From: Zopfochytrium polystomum | Taxonomy: Eukaryota > Chytridiomycota > Chytridiomycetes > Chytridiales > Chytridiaceae | DNA length: 64,000 bases | Direction: 5' to 3' | NCBI GenBank assembly: GCA_025765615.1 | Contig: JAIVFJ010000087.1 | Span: forward strand, 62,001-126,000 | Shown here: positions 22,083 through 34,570 of the stretch, piece by piece | Position numbering within the stretch: the stretch's first letter is position 1 | Layout of the letters: the number at the start of each line of letters is the position of its first letter | Notes under the pieces: generated by a model | What the model saw: the letters and a program-made list of their open reading frames with translations, nothing else | Databases searched by the model: none | What the model was told of the DNA's origin: nothing | Made by a program: the position numbers and the translations under genes

Positions 22083-23724
22083 AAATCTCCTCTTCCTTGG
22101 TCCAGCTCTACTGTCTGTTTGCGGTGTTTGTGGTGTTGGCAAAAGATGGGGCTGGGCTGGTGATGCGGTATTGCTAGAAAGGAATTGGACAGACAGTGTG
22201 TTGAGGGCACAGGCCTACTGTGATCAATAATTCAACCACTGAACCCACTGTTGTGCAATGCCTATGAATGTGGCAAATTCCCAGTGTTACTCTGTTGACT
22301 AGTGTCTCACCTTCTCCAATACATTTTCCAGCATGAACAGCAAAGTTGGTCAGTGTGCTCAGAGTGGACCACACCTGCAGCATTACATGACTAGAACTTT
22401 GTTCCAAAAAGTTCCATTATATACACTCTGGTCTTTGTTTTCAAGAGCCCACCTGGTGGGGGGCAAATATCAAGGAGAGAAAGCCTGATCATTCCCAGGT
22501 GAGGCTCCAACATGACATAACTCAGGTGTAATTGTGTCCTCCCCATGGCCAGAAAAAAAGGACAAATATTGCTGCTTCGTTTAGAAGTGTTGCTGTGCGC
22601 AGATTGTAATCGACACTGCACAGAAAAACAAAAGTGGGAGGTCTGTTGGTTTGTCCAGAAAAACTTTTCCCAATTTGTTTGAACAGCAATCCAAGCGTGA
22701 CAGTTTTTGCTATGCTGAAAGGCAGCAAAGAATAAGATAAAAAGTTTTCTTTTCTTTTTTGTTGCAATCTTTGTCAGGTCAGTCTCCTGCATTCCAAAAT
22801 TGATTTTTGCATTTAGTTTTGCCCATAAAAACAGTCAAAACAAGAAAAGGTCTCGCCTTAGAGGTTGAACCACTCTTGCCACTGCCGCTTTTGATCATTT
22901 TAGCTATGAAACAAGCTCTGCCTGGAGGCCCTGCTCAGGTTGTTTTTTTTTTTTCTCCGCACGGAAACAGTCTGGAGCAAAACAGCGATACCAATTTATT
23001 GGATCACTTGTACCCATCAAAGCGAATTGCAATTAAGCCACTCGCATCATTTATTTGCTATGCTTTGACAATGCAATCACTGCCTGGTGTAGTTAGAAAA
23101 ACAAGAGAAAAAAACCTGCTCAGTGTCACCTGCCTCTGTTTGCCACCCAACAACCAGCCTTCCCTCGACACTCGAGACTGATTGTGGGTATCTTCAAGGT
23201 CAAAATTTTCACTGTGGGGAGATTGTCCACCCAATGGTGAGGCCGCACCCGGATTCGAACCATGCGTTCTCAATACACATTGAAAATTGACGGGAAAAAT
23301 TAAGAATTGACGAGGAAAGCGCGGGAAAGCGTGGGAAAGGGTATGTGCACTCGCCTCACAAACGCATAGTTATCGCGTTCCACACGCGCAGCGAAGCTAA
23401 CGGTATTACCAGGAGGAAGACCTTACCTGCCATATGAAGTCCACGTTCAGTTGTACTGCGTCTGGGTGTGCGTACTCCAGTAACAAGATTCAACACCAAC
23501 CGTCACATTCAACGGCACCACCCATTTGCAAGCACCCTCTCTCGTTTACGAGTGTTTCATCACCGACCAGAGGATAGAGCCTCCTACAGAATGCACAGCC
23601 AGGCTGCCTCACGAGCGCGAAACCGAGACAAGTGACGAAAGACTCGCTACATTAGCTACCACTTGTTCGTTCGCACACCTTCTCCTCCACGCAGCTCTCT
23701 TAACTTTTCATTTTTAGAGAGAAA
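22083..23724. other. No gene recognised
   Basis: CpG-poor, non-coding-looking sequence to about 23200, then a short CpG-containing stretch (23280-23700). A B-box-like 'GGTTCGAATCC' on the minus strand near 23250 has no matching tRNA body. Confidence 0.5.
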
Positions 23725-23892
23725 ATGATGGAATCCTTCTCTGCAGAGATGCGCCCAAGCACAAACTCCGACCAGTCTCAAGCCCGCTTTGAGCGTGCCT
23801 GCCGTCGCCGTGCAGCCATGCTCACTGCAGACCTTGGTTATGAGTGGGATTCACTTTATAATCCAGGTATTGAGTTCAACCTTCTGGCTTGA
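23725..23892 (+). CDS. Short open frame, 55 aa, doubtful
   Basis: ATG ATG start after a polypyrimidine-AG, encoding a charged peptide (Arg-rich 'RFERACRRRAAM') ending in TGA. It uses CpG codons unlike the flanking DNA. It may be the start of a degraded retroelement gag or an exon of a lost host gene; nothing recognisable. Confidence 0.2.
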   Translation: MMESFSAEMRPSTNSDQSQARFERACRRRAAMLTADLGYEWDSLYNPGIEFNLLA

Positions 23893-24769
23893 GAGGGAAA
23901 ATCATACCCAGAACACCAATTGAAGTAACTCGCAATAAATAGATAGACTTCATTATTCGTAGTCAGACAGGAACACTGGGTGTCGTGGGTCAAACTCAAA
24001 TCTATTCTTTGCCCTCTTTTGTTGCGGTCCCCTCTCCTTGTCCATCGGGAGCATTGCCCAACCTCCTTGCCCACTCCTGCCATCTGCTAATGACAATCAG
24101 CTACGTGAGGGAAGGGACAGGCTCGTTTTCAACAGATGGTCGGATTGAACGCAGCGCAACGATTCCAACCTGGGGGTGCGTGTCACTCCCCAAAGCACTC
24201 TGGCACAGCTGTTGGTTGATCACCCTCGAGGTGCTTGACGCGAGGCTTCTTGCTAATCTGCAGCTGGTGCTCCAAGATCGCCTTTGGATCACCCACAACT
24301 TGATCCTTGCCTTGCAGGGTTGGATCTCCGCTCTGATCTGCAGCTGTTTTCTCTGTCCCCGGATGATACAGCGGCCTCTGCGACCTGCGCGTCCCTGCCA
24401 GAACATACTAACCATCCAGATTGTCGCAGCTTCATCTGGCTGCATCTTACTTGGCTACATCGTACCTGGCGACGCAACAAGTCAGAGGGGACAGCGCGTA
24501 GCTTCATGGCTGCGGTAGGTTGAGATCTTATGTCGTTCATTTTGAACTAGCCACTCATTTCGCACCTCCCACATCCCTCGCAGAACAGCCTGAGACGCAA
24601 TCGTTTGCCCAGATTTCCTTGATCCTGGCTCCAACTCGAAATGACACAGTCTTGCTGCCTGGCAGGCCGCCCGCAGGCTCATCAAACCTTGGTGATGTTG
24701 ATTGGCTCCTATTCGATCTCCTCTTGCTCTTGTCCCCTCATCACAAGCCTCCCTTTGAACCGTGAAGAC
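23893..24769. other. Unassigned, possibly decayed copia gag region
   Basis: Interrupted plus-strand frames without recognisable motifs precede the copia protease/integrase remnants by about 1.5 kb. I cannot assign them. Confidence 0.3.
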
Positions 24770-25640
24770 GCCCTCCTCTCTCCCGCTGTGACGGCCCTTG
24801 ACCGGAGCGATTTGGGGGGGCGGTGACGTGGGTATGGCAGCGCTGGAGTAGTGTGTGGAGCGAGGGGCCGTTTCTGTGGTGCTGAGATCTTGGTACCTTC
24901 GTCAAACAACCCGCCATACCTTACACACTCCTCCCAGCAGCAGCAGCAGCAGGTGGTGAAACCGCGGAAGCCGTTGCAGTCGCAGTTCACAGCGTCGCTC
25001 AGCCGCGAAGGGCCAGCGCAGCAACTTCCAACAAGATTTTGTTGACGGTGGGGTCTCAGGAGGGACATGCTGGCCGTCGTTGGCAGCTCACGACTCCAGT
25101 TTTCAAACTCAGCAAAGCATCATCACTGCCAGCGTCGTTTAAGTTCATTGCTGCAAACCCCTCCGCTGGCACCAACAACACGACGCCAGCGTTGCCAATC
25201 AAGGGCTGGACCTTGTTCATCAGCTCGTCAGCGCCGCGGTACGCACCACCCACCACCACCAGCAGCAGCAGTACCAGCCGCCGTTGCGGCAGAAGCCGTG
25301 GGTGTACGAAGTTGAAGGCGGGCCGGGAGCACAGTGGAATGGGCGCGGGGCATACAGCGTCGACCTGCTGCGGTCGGCGTCGTCGACCAGCGAAAGTCGA
25401 GCGTCAGCGGCCCCTGGCCACAGGATCATCCTCCTCGTCGCCGTCGGATGGCGGCGGTGGTGGGAGCAATGGGGACGCAGGCATGGCGGCGGCGGCAGCT
25501 GAAGAAGACCAGCAAGCGCTTTGGGCGGTGGCGCACGCGACACAGGATGTTGGTCAGGGGAGCAGCACGGGCAGCAGCAGCAGCGGCGGCGGCGGCACGG
25601 TGCACGGGCGGCAGGGCAATTGCCGCGCGACGAGACGTCT
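24770..25640 (+). other. CpG- and GC-rich island with coding-like but broken frames
   Basis: This block has host-gene composition (GC-rich, CpG present, CAG/GGC triplets) within a CpG-poor region. Plus-strand frames such as 'QQVVKPRKPLQSQFTASL' and 'QKPWVYEVEGGPGAQWNG' look protein-like but are interrupted. It may be a fragment of a multi-exon host gene cut by retroelement insertion at about 25645. No family recognised. Confidence 0.35.
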
Positions 25641-28600
25641 AGCCTGAGCTGAAAAGTTCCACCTGTTCACCTCATATGAAGAGAAAGACTCTACTGTTGG
25701 CACCGTAGATGAGGAGTCCCCACCACTCAAGACGAAGGGATCTGGCTCTGCAAGGATTCTTCTACCAAACGGTGTTGAAATTGTCATGAAGAAAGCATTC
25801 TACACACCAACTGCATTATACAGCCTCATCGCCACCAATGACATTGAGAGAGATGGGAAGTTCTTTGTCTCTATGGATGTGGATAAACCTGGCACCATAT
25901 TCAACAGAAGCGACAGAACTCTTGTTAGTCGTTGAACCAAACGTCTAGGGCTCCACTTCCTCGTCACCAAGAATTCGAGACTTCACCGCCTCAGCCATGC
26001 CTCTGCCGCCATCATCGCCCTTGTCCACTGTGAACGCTACCCAAGCTCAGACAGGCCACCACCTGTCGTGAGCAAGGCCGAGAGGCTCCGGATTGCAGAG
26101 GTTGAAAGACTTCATCACGCCCTGGGACATGTCAGCTTCCAGCGCCTTGGCTACATGCTCCACCACCAGACAACAGCAGACCTACCGCCCATCGATGCTT
26201 CGTACCCCACAAAGTGCCAAACTTGTGTTGCTGCCAAGATGTGCCAAAAGCCATTCCCTGAGCGTGATGAGGAACAACTCCCATTTGCCCACACCCTCAA
26301 CGTCGATGTCAACTCCATCCCCATTACTTCCTTTGATGGTTTCAACTATGCAATCACAGTCGTTTGCAAGAGCAGCTGTTTCTCTTGGGACATTCCTGTT
26401 GCTCGCAAGAGCAATGCATTACCATTTCTAATTCGCCTGATTCTCTTTCTTGAGAAAACGGAGGGACGCAAAGTACAGGTCATCCGATTGGATTGTGGCA
26501 AGGAGAGCTTCAATCGGACCTTCAAGTCCTTCTGCGACTCCCATGGAATTCAGCTCAAGCCGTCTCCTTCACACACAGCCCAGATGAACTCTGTTGCAGA
26601 ACGCCACATCCAAACTGTCACAGACATGACCTGGTAACTTCTACTTGGCGCACCTAATGTTCCACTCACATTTTGGAGCTACGCTTACCGTCAAGCTTCA
26701 CAAATCAAGAACTGCCTACCAAACATCCAGCCTGGCATCCTCTCTCTGTTCGAAAGCCGCCACCACATCCCACCAATGGTTGGCCACTTTCGCACCTTTG
26801 GCTCCAAGTGTTTCTACTGTGTTAGCCCCAAACTTCGCAAGAAATTCGATCCCAAGGGCCGTCCTGCTGTTTACCTTGGCAGTCCCTCGCACTCCATTGC
26901 TGTCCTGTGGGATCTCCAAGAGCAATGGATCATCTACCAGCGTTATCGTGACATTGAGTTTTTTGAAGATGAATTCCACCAGCTCTTGGGAGTTCACGCT
27001 GTGAGGGGGGGATTTGGGGACATAAGCGTTAATCTCCCTTCACTTTCAGACTTGGATGACCCTGCATATGAGAAAGCAGTTCAATCAATTGTAGAAGCAG
27101 AACAGCACCTTCACCAGCTACTTCAGCAGAAAACACAGCAGAAACAGTAGCGCCAGGGTAAGGGGGAGCACAGCAGCACACCAGCACCAGGACCAAAGAA
27201 GCGAGGTTGCCCACGCAAGCCATCATCACCAGTGAGGCTACCATCAGTGAGCATCTCAGCAGAGCCTCCACCACCAACAGCTGCGCCTGCACTAGATGTC
27301 GAGCAGGAGCCACCCCCCAAACGGAAGCACAGCACAACAAAGAAACCAGAAGCAGTCTCTGGGCAGGAGCCACTCCCTAAGAGGAAGCCAGGCCGACCAA
27401 GGAAACACCCAATTCCACCTGACCCAGTGAGTCACTCCAAACTTCACTAAACTAATTCTTTCTTTTCAACACCATTCCCTTTTCAAATTTCCTCTTCACA
27501 ACCAAAACAATTCAAAACCATTAATGTCACCTCACGTCGCCCCACACTATTGCGGACAGGAAGCCTCAGCATCAGCCACTGCCAATGCCCCAGAGACCTT
27601 TCTGCCAGCGACGCAAGGGGCAGTGGGCCCACCAATCTGGAGAATTTGCCCAGGTCCAGCGCAGAGGCTCATCAGCAGGCGGGTCGGGATGGTGAGGGCC
27701 CCGCTTGGAGGGGCCTTGCGTCGCTGGACGTCTCAAGTCCTCTATCCGCAAGGTGTATTGACAGGCCCAGTGGTGAAGTGGACCCTGACACATCAGGCAA
27801 AGTGCTACCTGCTGACAGCGCCCCCTGTTGTGCAAGATGTGCTGTTTGCATGTGAGCCTGACAAGGACTTAGATGATAACAATATCCAATCAGTCTATGA
27901 GTCTGACGCTGATGATGAAGACAGACTCCTCTACGCCTTCAACGTCAACTCCAACTCGATCAAAGTATCCCCAGACACATACAAGGACCCACTGACACAC
28001 GAGGAGGCCATGGCATCGCCTCATGCAGAGCAGTGGAAGGAGGCCGAAGAGTACAAGCTGGATATGCTTCGCAAGATGGGAGTCTTTGTGGAGTCAGCAG
28101 CTCTGCCTGACACCAACATTGTCAGCTGCAAGTGGGTCCACAAGCTTAAGCTCAAACCTGATGGCACCATTGAGCAGTTCTGTGCTCGACTTGATGCTCG
28201 TGGATTCACCCAGCAGCCCAGAGTCGACTTCACCCTCACCTACTTGCCAGTTATTAGAGGCAACACACTTCGTTGGATGATTGCCCTCAGCACCCTGTAC
28301 GGCTGGGACATGGAGATGATTGACATCTCCTCAGCCTACCTGTATGGGATCCTTGACATACCAATCTACATGGCACCACCACCTGGCGTATCGATCTCCC
28401 CCAGACTAGTGTGGCTACTGCTGAAGGGTCTACAGGCTGAAGCAATCAGGATGGACTTGGTATTGGCGTCTAGCCCTCCACCTTCAGTCAAAAGGCTTTG
28501 CTCAGAGCCAGGCAGACCCCTGCCTCTTCTGGTGCCGGACCAAGTGCGGGCTCTGCTTCATTCTGGCGTACGTCGACGACCTTCCACTCTTTGGCAACAC

Positions 28601-29548
28601 TGCTGCCATCAAGGAGGCTGTTGCGGACCTCAAGATGGAGTTCAAGCTTCGAGAGCTGGGAAAGCTCAGCTACATGCTCTCAATGGAAGTCATTCGTGGT
28701 TCAAACTTCACAATTCTCCATCAGACTAACTTCCTCTGGAACTTCCTCTTGTGCTTTGAGGCTAAGCACGGATCTGTGATACCTCACAATGCACCACTCA
28801 AGGTAACAACCAAGCTCACCCCTCGCAACTGGCACTCCAACCGACCCTAGTGAGGAGAGCGTCAACAGACCTGAGTACGTCCATGTGATTGGCAGCCTCA
28901 ACTATGCTGCAACGTCAACAAGACCAGACCTGCCACTCAGTGTCAGCTTGCTTGGTTTCTTAGCTCAAGACCCGTGCATCCAGCACTGCCACAAGCTACT
29001 TGACATTGTGGGGTATGTCAAGGCCACCTCTACAGTTGGACTTTGCTACAGCTCAGACAGGAACAACCAAGTTGTTGGCTATCCACAAGGGCCGGACTCT
29101 ACTTGGAATGGTTGACTCAACGAGAAACCAAGACGATACCTGCAACGTCACAAGAAACTTTTAGAGACAAGATCAAAATGACGTGAGGAACATATTCGAC
29201 AAAAGAGTATCAAAAAGTAGGAACAGAAGACCTTGGACCACGCTGTCGTGAGGAAGGCGCAGCTGGCGCGTAAAGGGAAATCAGCAGGTTAGGCCCAACA
29301 GGGAGGGCACTGGACAAACCTTTCTTTACCTTTTGCATTCGGCTCTTCATGTTTTTTCCATTCCTACCCTTTTGAAGTTCACTCCTCAGCAGCATTTTCC
29401 CAGATATTTTCACTTCCTTTCCCTGCCACGGTTTTCCCACATCGGCCAATTGATTTGGGTTTTTCATCCAAGCAGGGGCTTCAAGCACTCTTCCCAGTTT
29501 CTTACCTCTGGAGGGTTTTTGTCTGAAGTCTAGGAAGGGCACGTGTGC

Positions 29549-29557
29549 AAGGGGGAG
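29549..29557 (+). other. Polypurine tract of the copia element
   Basis: Purine run (AAGGGGGAG) immediately before the LTR TG, the site for plus-strand priming in reverse transcription. Confidence 0.6.
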
Positions 29558-29829
29558 TGTTGGAATATGCCCCCGCGTGTGGCAATCGATACAGTAAAAA
29601 AAAAAAAGGAGGTTGATCACAGACTTGACTTGTCACACCCTCCGGCTCCTGCTCCCTGCAACCCAATCTCCCTCCACCGCACTCCATCACACTCGGATAG
29701 TGCCAAAGTCGTGCAAACAACAAACTGGAATCAACAGAAGGTCCTTGGAGGCAGAATGAGGAGATCCACTGAGGATGGAGGTGGAGCAGCTCAGGTTCCA
29801 AATCAATACAATTTCGCTATTTGTAACAA
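29558..29829 (+). repeat. 3' LTR of the copia element
   Basis: Begins TGTTGGAATATG directly after the purine tract AAGGGGGAG, the usual copia LTR start. The end is taken at '...TTTGTAACA' by the TG...CA rule and is uncertain. No second LTR copy was found in the window. Confidence 0.55.
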
Positions 29830-29954
29830 AAAGGGCCTTAACGGTTGCAGTGTGCCTCACCAGGAGAACGATCTTCCCACAATATGTCTGAGCAGAATTG
29901 CCATTCCTCCTTGAAAGAGAAAGTGGTCTGACCGGCCAGTAGAAGGGAATCGGG

Positions 29955-30068
29955 TGCTCTGGGTGAGAGTCAAACTCACGACCTTCGGATGACTGTGTGG
30001 AGTAGCACCTGTGTGACCAGGTGCGTCATGTATGAGACCGACGCTTTAACCAACTAAGCCACCAGAGC
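29955..30068 (-). tRNA. tRNA-Met (CAT) with intron
   Basis: Acceptor GCTCTGG pairs with CCAGAGC, discriminator A. The anticodon loop is CTCATA|A (CAT) with a ~40-nt intron between positions 37 and 38, the canonical place. The T-arm is GAGTTTGACTC. Removing the intron leaves 74 nt with elongator-Met features ('GGTGGCTTAGTTGGTTAAAG'). Confidence 0.85.
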
Positions 30069-30198
30069 CTTTGCGCAGAATAGTGCACTCCATCTCTTAT
30101 TGTGTGTCTGCCATTTTCTCACTGTTTTAATGGAACTTGGCTGGAGGATTCTCCTCATGCCACGCAATGAAGGTGCAAGTTGTATTAGCCTTCGCCAT

Positions 30199-30270
30199 TC
30201 CCAGATCGTCAAACGGTCAAGATTCCGCCCTTTCACGGTGGTGATTGGGGTTCAATGCCCCGTCTGGGAG
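30199..30270 (+). tRNA. tRNA-Glu (TTC)
   Basis: 72 nt, no intron. Acceptor TCCCAGA/TCTGGGA, anticodon stem CCGCC/GGTGG with loop CTTTCAC, T-arm GGGGTTCAATGCCCC, discriminator G. It lies 130 bp from tRNA-Met on the opposite strand. Confidence 0.92.
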
Positions 30271-31130
30271 CCATCAGCTTGAGTTCACTTGCTGGACAGA
30301 GCTTCCACTTGGAGGCCCAGACTCCTGGACTCGCTTGGCTTTCACTTGACTGCCACTGGCTGCTTTTCTGGTAAGTTTCTCAGAAATTGAATACTCCATC
30401 ACACAAGCCAGTTGACATAAATGAACAAGAAGGAAAATGATTGTTGACGCAAATTTTCAGACCCTGTCAATGACACAATCAACCCGCCTCTGCATTATGT
30501 CGCCAGGCGCGCCCCATGGATCCTTACTAAGGTGCTGCTCTAGAAGCAGGAAATGTAAAGCCACCTCTGAATCAATCTCATCTGGATCCGTTGCATGTAC
30601 TCTCTGGCATGGGTGTGAGAATCTCCTACTCTTCCTGTGGCGCTTCAGGACAATCCCTGTGGAGAACAGGTCGAGACAAAATGTGGAACTTGATGTCTGG
30701 GTGTGGGGAAGCAGCACTGCGTGTGGCAGCAATCTAGCAGGATGCAATGGTGTTGTGGCAAATGCAATGACAAAGCAGCAGTGATGCGGCAACAGAAATC
30801 CTCCTTGAGCTGACAGGGACGCTCTCAATGAGCTCAAATTATTGGACACCCCTTTCTCCTCTGCCACTTAAAATTCCCAAACTGACAAAAAGCACAAACA
30901 CACTCAGGCAAGCTGGTGCTTTCCAAATTCGCACCATTTCTTTCATGAAAACAAACCAGGAGAATCACCTTTTTGAATGATTCAAATTTTGTGTTGGGCC
31001 ATTGGCAAGCCAAAGCCAGGGACTGAAGTTGTCTGTGGTTCAGTGCAATATCAGGCTGCTAGGTTTGGAGCTGCGTGCAAGTGGCACTTGTAAGTACCAA
31101 CTGAAAGTGGCCCATAGGACAGGTGGGACA
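30271..31130. other. No gene recognised
   Basis: CpG-poor DNA between tRNA-Glu and the broken tRNA-Ser; no coding frame or repeat recognised. Confidence 0.5.
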
Positions 31131-31158
31131 GACAATGTGGCGGAGCGGTTAAGGCGAC
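31131..31158 (+). pseudogene. tRNA-Ser 5' fragment, cut by an LTR
   Basis: 'GACAATGTGGCGGAGCGG' followed by 'TTAAGGCGAC' is the acceptor strand, D-arm and start of the anticodon stem of a eukaryotic tRNA-Ser. The next base begins a chromovirus LTR. The last five bases GCGAC form the target-site duplication with the fragment at 34600-34604. Confidence 0.75.
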
Positions 31159-31344
31159 TGTCAGGAACAGGGCAGGACAGGACAAGGCAGACAAGGAACT
31201 GAGAGGAGTGATGATTGTATTGGAAACAATAATTCACTTGAGGGATGGGACAGGTCCCCCATCCCCCTTTTATACCTTTTGAGAGTCTTCCTTGTCAAGT
31301 CCCAAAGAAAGTTCCAGAAAAAGCAATTAGTAATACAATGATAC
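31159..31344 (-). repeat. Truncated chromovirus LTR
   Basis: The plus strand starts TGTCAGGAACAGGG and aligns with the LTR at 39921-40273 for about 186 bp, through the R/U5 and TATA region, then stops at '...AATGATAC'. The U3 part with the heat-shock motifs is missing. Antisense to the tRNA-Ser fragment it interrupts. Confidence 0.85.
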
Positions 31345-34300
31345 AAGAGTCTCACAATCTGTCCATTGAAGGTAGAGTGACACGAGCGTGTGATTCGTAG
31401 TCAAGCGTGGTAACCATTTGCCACACGCCCACAACAAATTAATTAGCGCTTTTGGCTCGTATAATTCCATTGCTATCTTATGACTTCCAAACACATGACT
31501 CTTTTGGTCAAATCAACCTCTCAGCGCTAAAACGCAATCACAGTTACCCCAATCCCATTCCCAAGATCTTCAGCAGTATGAAAAATACAGAGCCCCTGCC
31601 GCATCAGGTCCAGAGAAGCATAATCCAAGATCCTTATCAAAGGGGGAATGTCTGTACCCTCTTTAAAACACAGGCAATACAGATGAGGCAGATATGAGCC
31701 TGCTTTTTTTTTTTTTTAAATTTTTTTGAGCAGATATGGGAGGATTCCCAGACAAAATAGATATCCAGTACGTATCTTTTATTGCCGACACGTGGCATAC
31801 AAGCTCACTTTGGCCAGGCCTCCCACATTTGCAAGGGCAGCTGCATTCTGTTGCTTTGGGCTAACTGCACCCAACTTAACTTCATGCAAAAAGAGCAGAT
31901 CTGTTTTCAGCTTTTTGGGATGGCAGTCACGCCAAAAATGAAGAAAAAGTAAAAAGAAAAAAAGTCCTGCAAAACCCAAGAACCTCTAGAGTTTAGGAAG
32001 TGGTTTTTCAGAGGAAGCCTTGGAGATGGCAGGGGTTAGAGTTCCACATACAGACCTTGCCTGGCTTCCCAGTTTCAAAGTTTGCCTCAACTGTTCAAAT
32101 AACCTTGGCCCAATCTTTGACAGTCCAGTCCTTATGCTTGCAACCATTTGAAGACAAGAAAGACCTCTTCTCTGAGACGCAGCTGTGAATTACAAGCTGG
32201 TGCAAGTGCTTCCAAATGGTTCCTGTTGTAACAAGGGAATTGACGTGAGTTCACAATGTCTCCAACAAATTGTAGCTTCAAATTGTCACTATTGTTACAG
32301 GACATCACAGAGCCTTGTGTTGCTCAAGCAAAATATTGTAGATTATAGGCTGTAGACTGAGGTCTTTTTTGGGCATCCACTGCATGGAAGATCCACCAGG
32401 CTCCCTGATTTGTCAAAACAGTGTATGATAATTTGGGCCCTTGATTACTGGATGGTAGCAAAGTGGCTGATCTTGCCAAGGCTCTATTCCTTTGCATGTA
32501 AGCATTGTGTTTTGTGTGATTCTGCTTCTCAGTGCAGAATTGGAGGTGATCTGAGAGATGGAGGCACCACGTTATGGGACAATGGCACAGTGATGGTGGT
32601 GGGAGGAGGCTGTTTTGACAAGATGTATGAGACTTGGTTCAGCCAACTGGGAGATTACAGAAAAGTGTTTTCCCACTGTGGAGAGAGAGCATGTGTGCAA
32701 AGGAGACAGACTCTCCTTTCTTTTTGGCACATCTTTCTGCCTAGCCTTTGTCAGATGCACTGATAAACTCAGCTTTTCGTAAAGTCTTCTGTCATCACCA
32801 GTGGTTTAATTATATCACCAGTCTGCGCATTGCAAGGAGGACAAAGAAAGTTTTCTTCCTGTTTTCTGGTTGCAACACACTGGCCAAAATCACCATCACA
32901 AGTCAGAGTTGATATCATCCCTCTGTCAGCCTCCAGACACAAACTGGCTACATAATTGGTGTCTTCCACCACCACTGTTACATGGTGGAATAGAAACCAC
33001 CGTTTCCTCGGCCACAACGACAGGATGGCTGTAGGGCTGCAAAGTCCACTATAATGAGCCATAGACCCCTCACTTTTGGAATGACTAAGAACTGAAACAC
33101 TTCTGTGGGAGAAGTGCAAAGTCCAGATGCCCAGCTACCATGATGTAATGCCTCATAGAGTGGTATGAGAAGACAGGGCTTTTTTCTCTCTTTCTGTTGA
33201 TGATTTTTACTTATTTTTTCAGTTAGTATTTTCCTTTGTTTTTGGCTGTTTTTCCTGTTTTATCTTTATTTAATTGTTTGTTTGTGGTTGTCTCTCTGTG
33301 TGTCTTTCTTTCTTTCTGTGGCTGTGGTGACTGCCTTCATATCTGCACCAATTGTTTCTTGCCAGTTCCTCCAACCCCCTCCTCCCTGGCTCTAGTGGCT
33401 GTCTGCCAAGAAACGGCCCTTTGATTCTCTAAGCTGCCTCTCTTTGTTTGCTGGCGCAAAAAGCCCCATTTTGGTGAATCACTCTTCTATTCTCCTCTTT
33501 TTTGTTTTACTAATTGTTTTGTTGTTTTGTATGTGTTTTCCCTCCTTTTTCCCCTCCTCCCTATGCTCTCCTATTTAAACTGCTGCACCTCCCCCCCCCC
33601 CCCCCCCCCCCCCCCCCCCTATTTTGTTGAATGTTAGAACCTGTGCCTGAAGTGCCTTGCCTGCCTTTTTCTTCCTGATTGTGTGTATGAGCTGGGGGTT
33701 GCAGTCCCCTGTGTGGCAGGAGGGTTGATTCCTCTTGGCCATCATGGCAGTGTGTTGGGTTCAATCCCCAAGTGTCCCTCACCATTCTGCATGCTGGGTT
33801 TAACCCTAACCCATTTGGGTTGGACTCGTCCTCTCAGTCAATGCTTGTGAGGTCATGGTGCCACACTTCTGTGTGGGAGTGGGTTTTTAACCTTCCTTGC
33901 TTCTAAGATAGGGGATTCCTCTGTCTTGGTGAGGCAGACGTCTGTGTCCCAGTAGGATGGACTAAGAAGAGTCCCACTGTCCCGCCACCCTGTGTGCCCC
34001 CTCCTTCGATTGAGTTGGAACCTCTCTTGGGAGTGAGACAAGATGTGTCTGGTTCTGTTAAGTGGAAAACAGTTCTGGTTTGGTCCAACAGGCGTCTCTG
34101 CACACTAACTGTTCCTTGTGTTTGCCCTTTGTGTCCAACCCCCTCCAACTTAGGTCTTGTCTTTGGCAGTGAGAGGGAGCTGGTGCTCCAAGGTGGTGGC
34201 TCCAACAGGTTGGGACCTGGCCACTTGGCTGCTCTTTTTGTTTTTGTAAAGAGTTTTTTTTCTGTTTGATGATGGGCTTTAGTAGACTCCAAATACATTC

Positions 34301-34570
34301 TCCTGTCTGGTGACCCCTAGACTCTTTCTTTTGCCCTTTTGGATTGGTATTTAGGTCATTGCTCAATTTTCACCTTCAGCCCAGGGTGAGGAGGTTCTGA
34401 GAGCACAAGTCTCACAGGTGTGCATGTGTGACTATGCTTGTGAGCGTGGATGTGACTGTGCTTGTATCCATGTGTGAGTGGGTGTCAAGAAAAGCAGACT
34501 TGTTTGCACTCTCCACCTGCAGCAACGGGTTGGTCATCAGTGCCACTGAACAAACAAGTGTGATAATAAC
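31345..34570. other. No gene recognised; repeats-rich, CpG-poor DNA
   Basis: No coding frame I trust. It contains a T tract (31703-31727), a run of about 30 C (33588-33619) and a series of B-box-like GGGTT..A..CC motifs at 33690-33830. If the two tRNA-Ser fragments come from one locus, this block is inverted flanking DNA. Confidence 0.4.

Larger units (their letters stand above)
25645..29829 (+). mobile_element. Decayed Ty1/copia retrotransposon with 3' LTR
   Basis: Ordered pol segments on the plus strand. First is the pre-integrase region ('ILLPNGVEIVMKKAFYTP', ~25735). Next is the GAG-pre-integrase zinc-binding motif ('LHHALGHVSFQRL...CQTC') and integrase core ('LNVDVNSIP', 'HTAQMNSVAERHIQTV'), 26068-26637. 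An integrase C-terminal part follows ('FRTFGSKCFY...GRPAVYLG'), 26645-27110, then a reverse transcriptase N part ('CKWVHKLKLKPDGTIE...MEMIDISSAYLYG'), 27880-28430, with the 'AYVDDLPLFG' box around 28567-28600. RNase H start is 'GSLNYAATSTRPDLP' (28890-). Stops and frame changes break every domain, so it is dead. The 5' end is missing; the element begins abruptly next to the GC-rich island. The polypurine tract and 3' LTR are at 29549-29829. Confidence 0.85.

Noticed and set aside
23220..23262. Minus-strand GGTTCGAATCC (B-box) with neighbouring pairing
   Set aside because: The T-stem has mismatches and no acceptor, D-arm or anticodon arm could be placed upstream.
33588..33619. Run of about 30 C as a possible structural or regulatory element
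   Set aside because: Homopolymer with uncertain length in any assembly; no surrounding signal.
33797..33815. CCCTAACCC-like motif as telomeric repeat
   Set aside because: Only one and a half units; no array.
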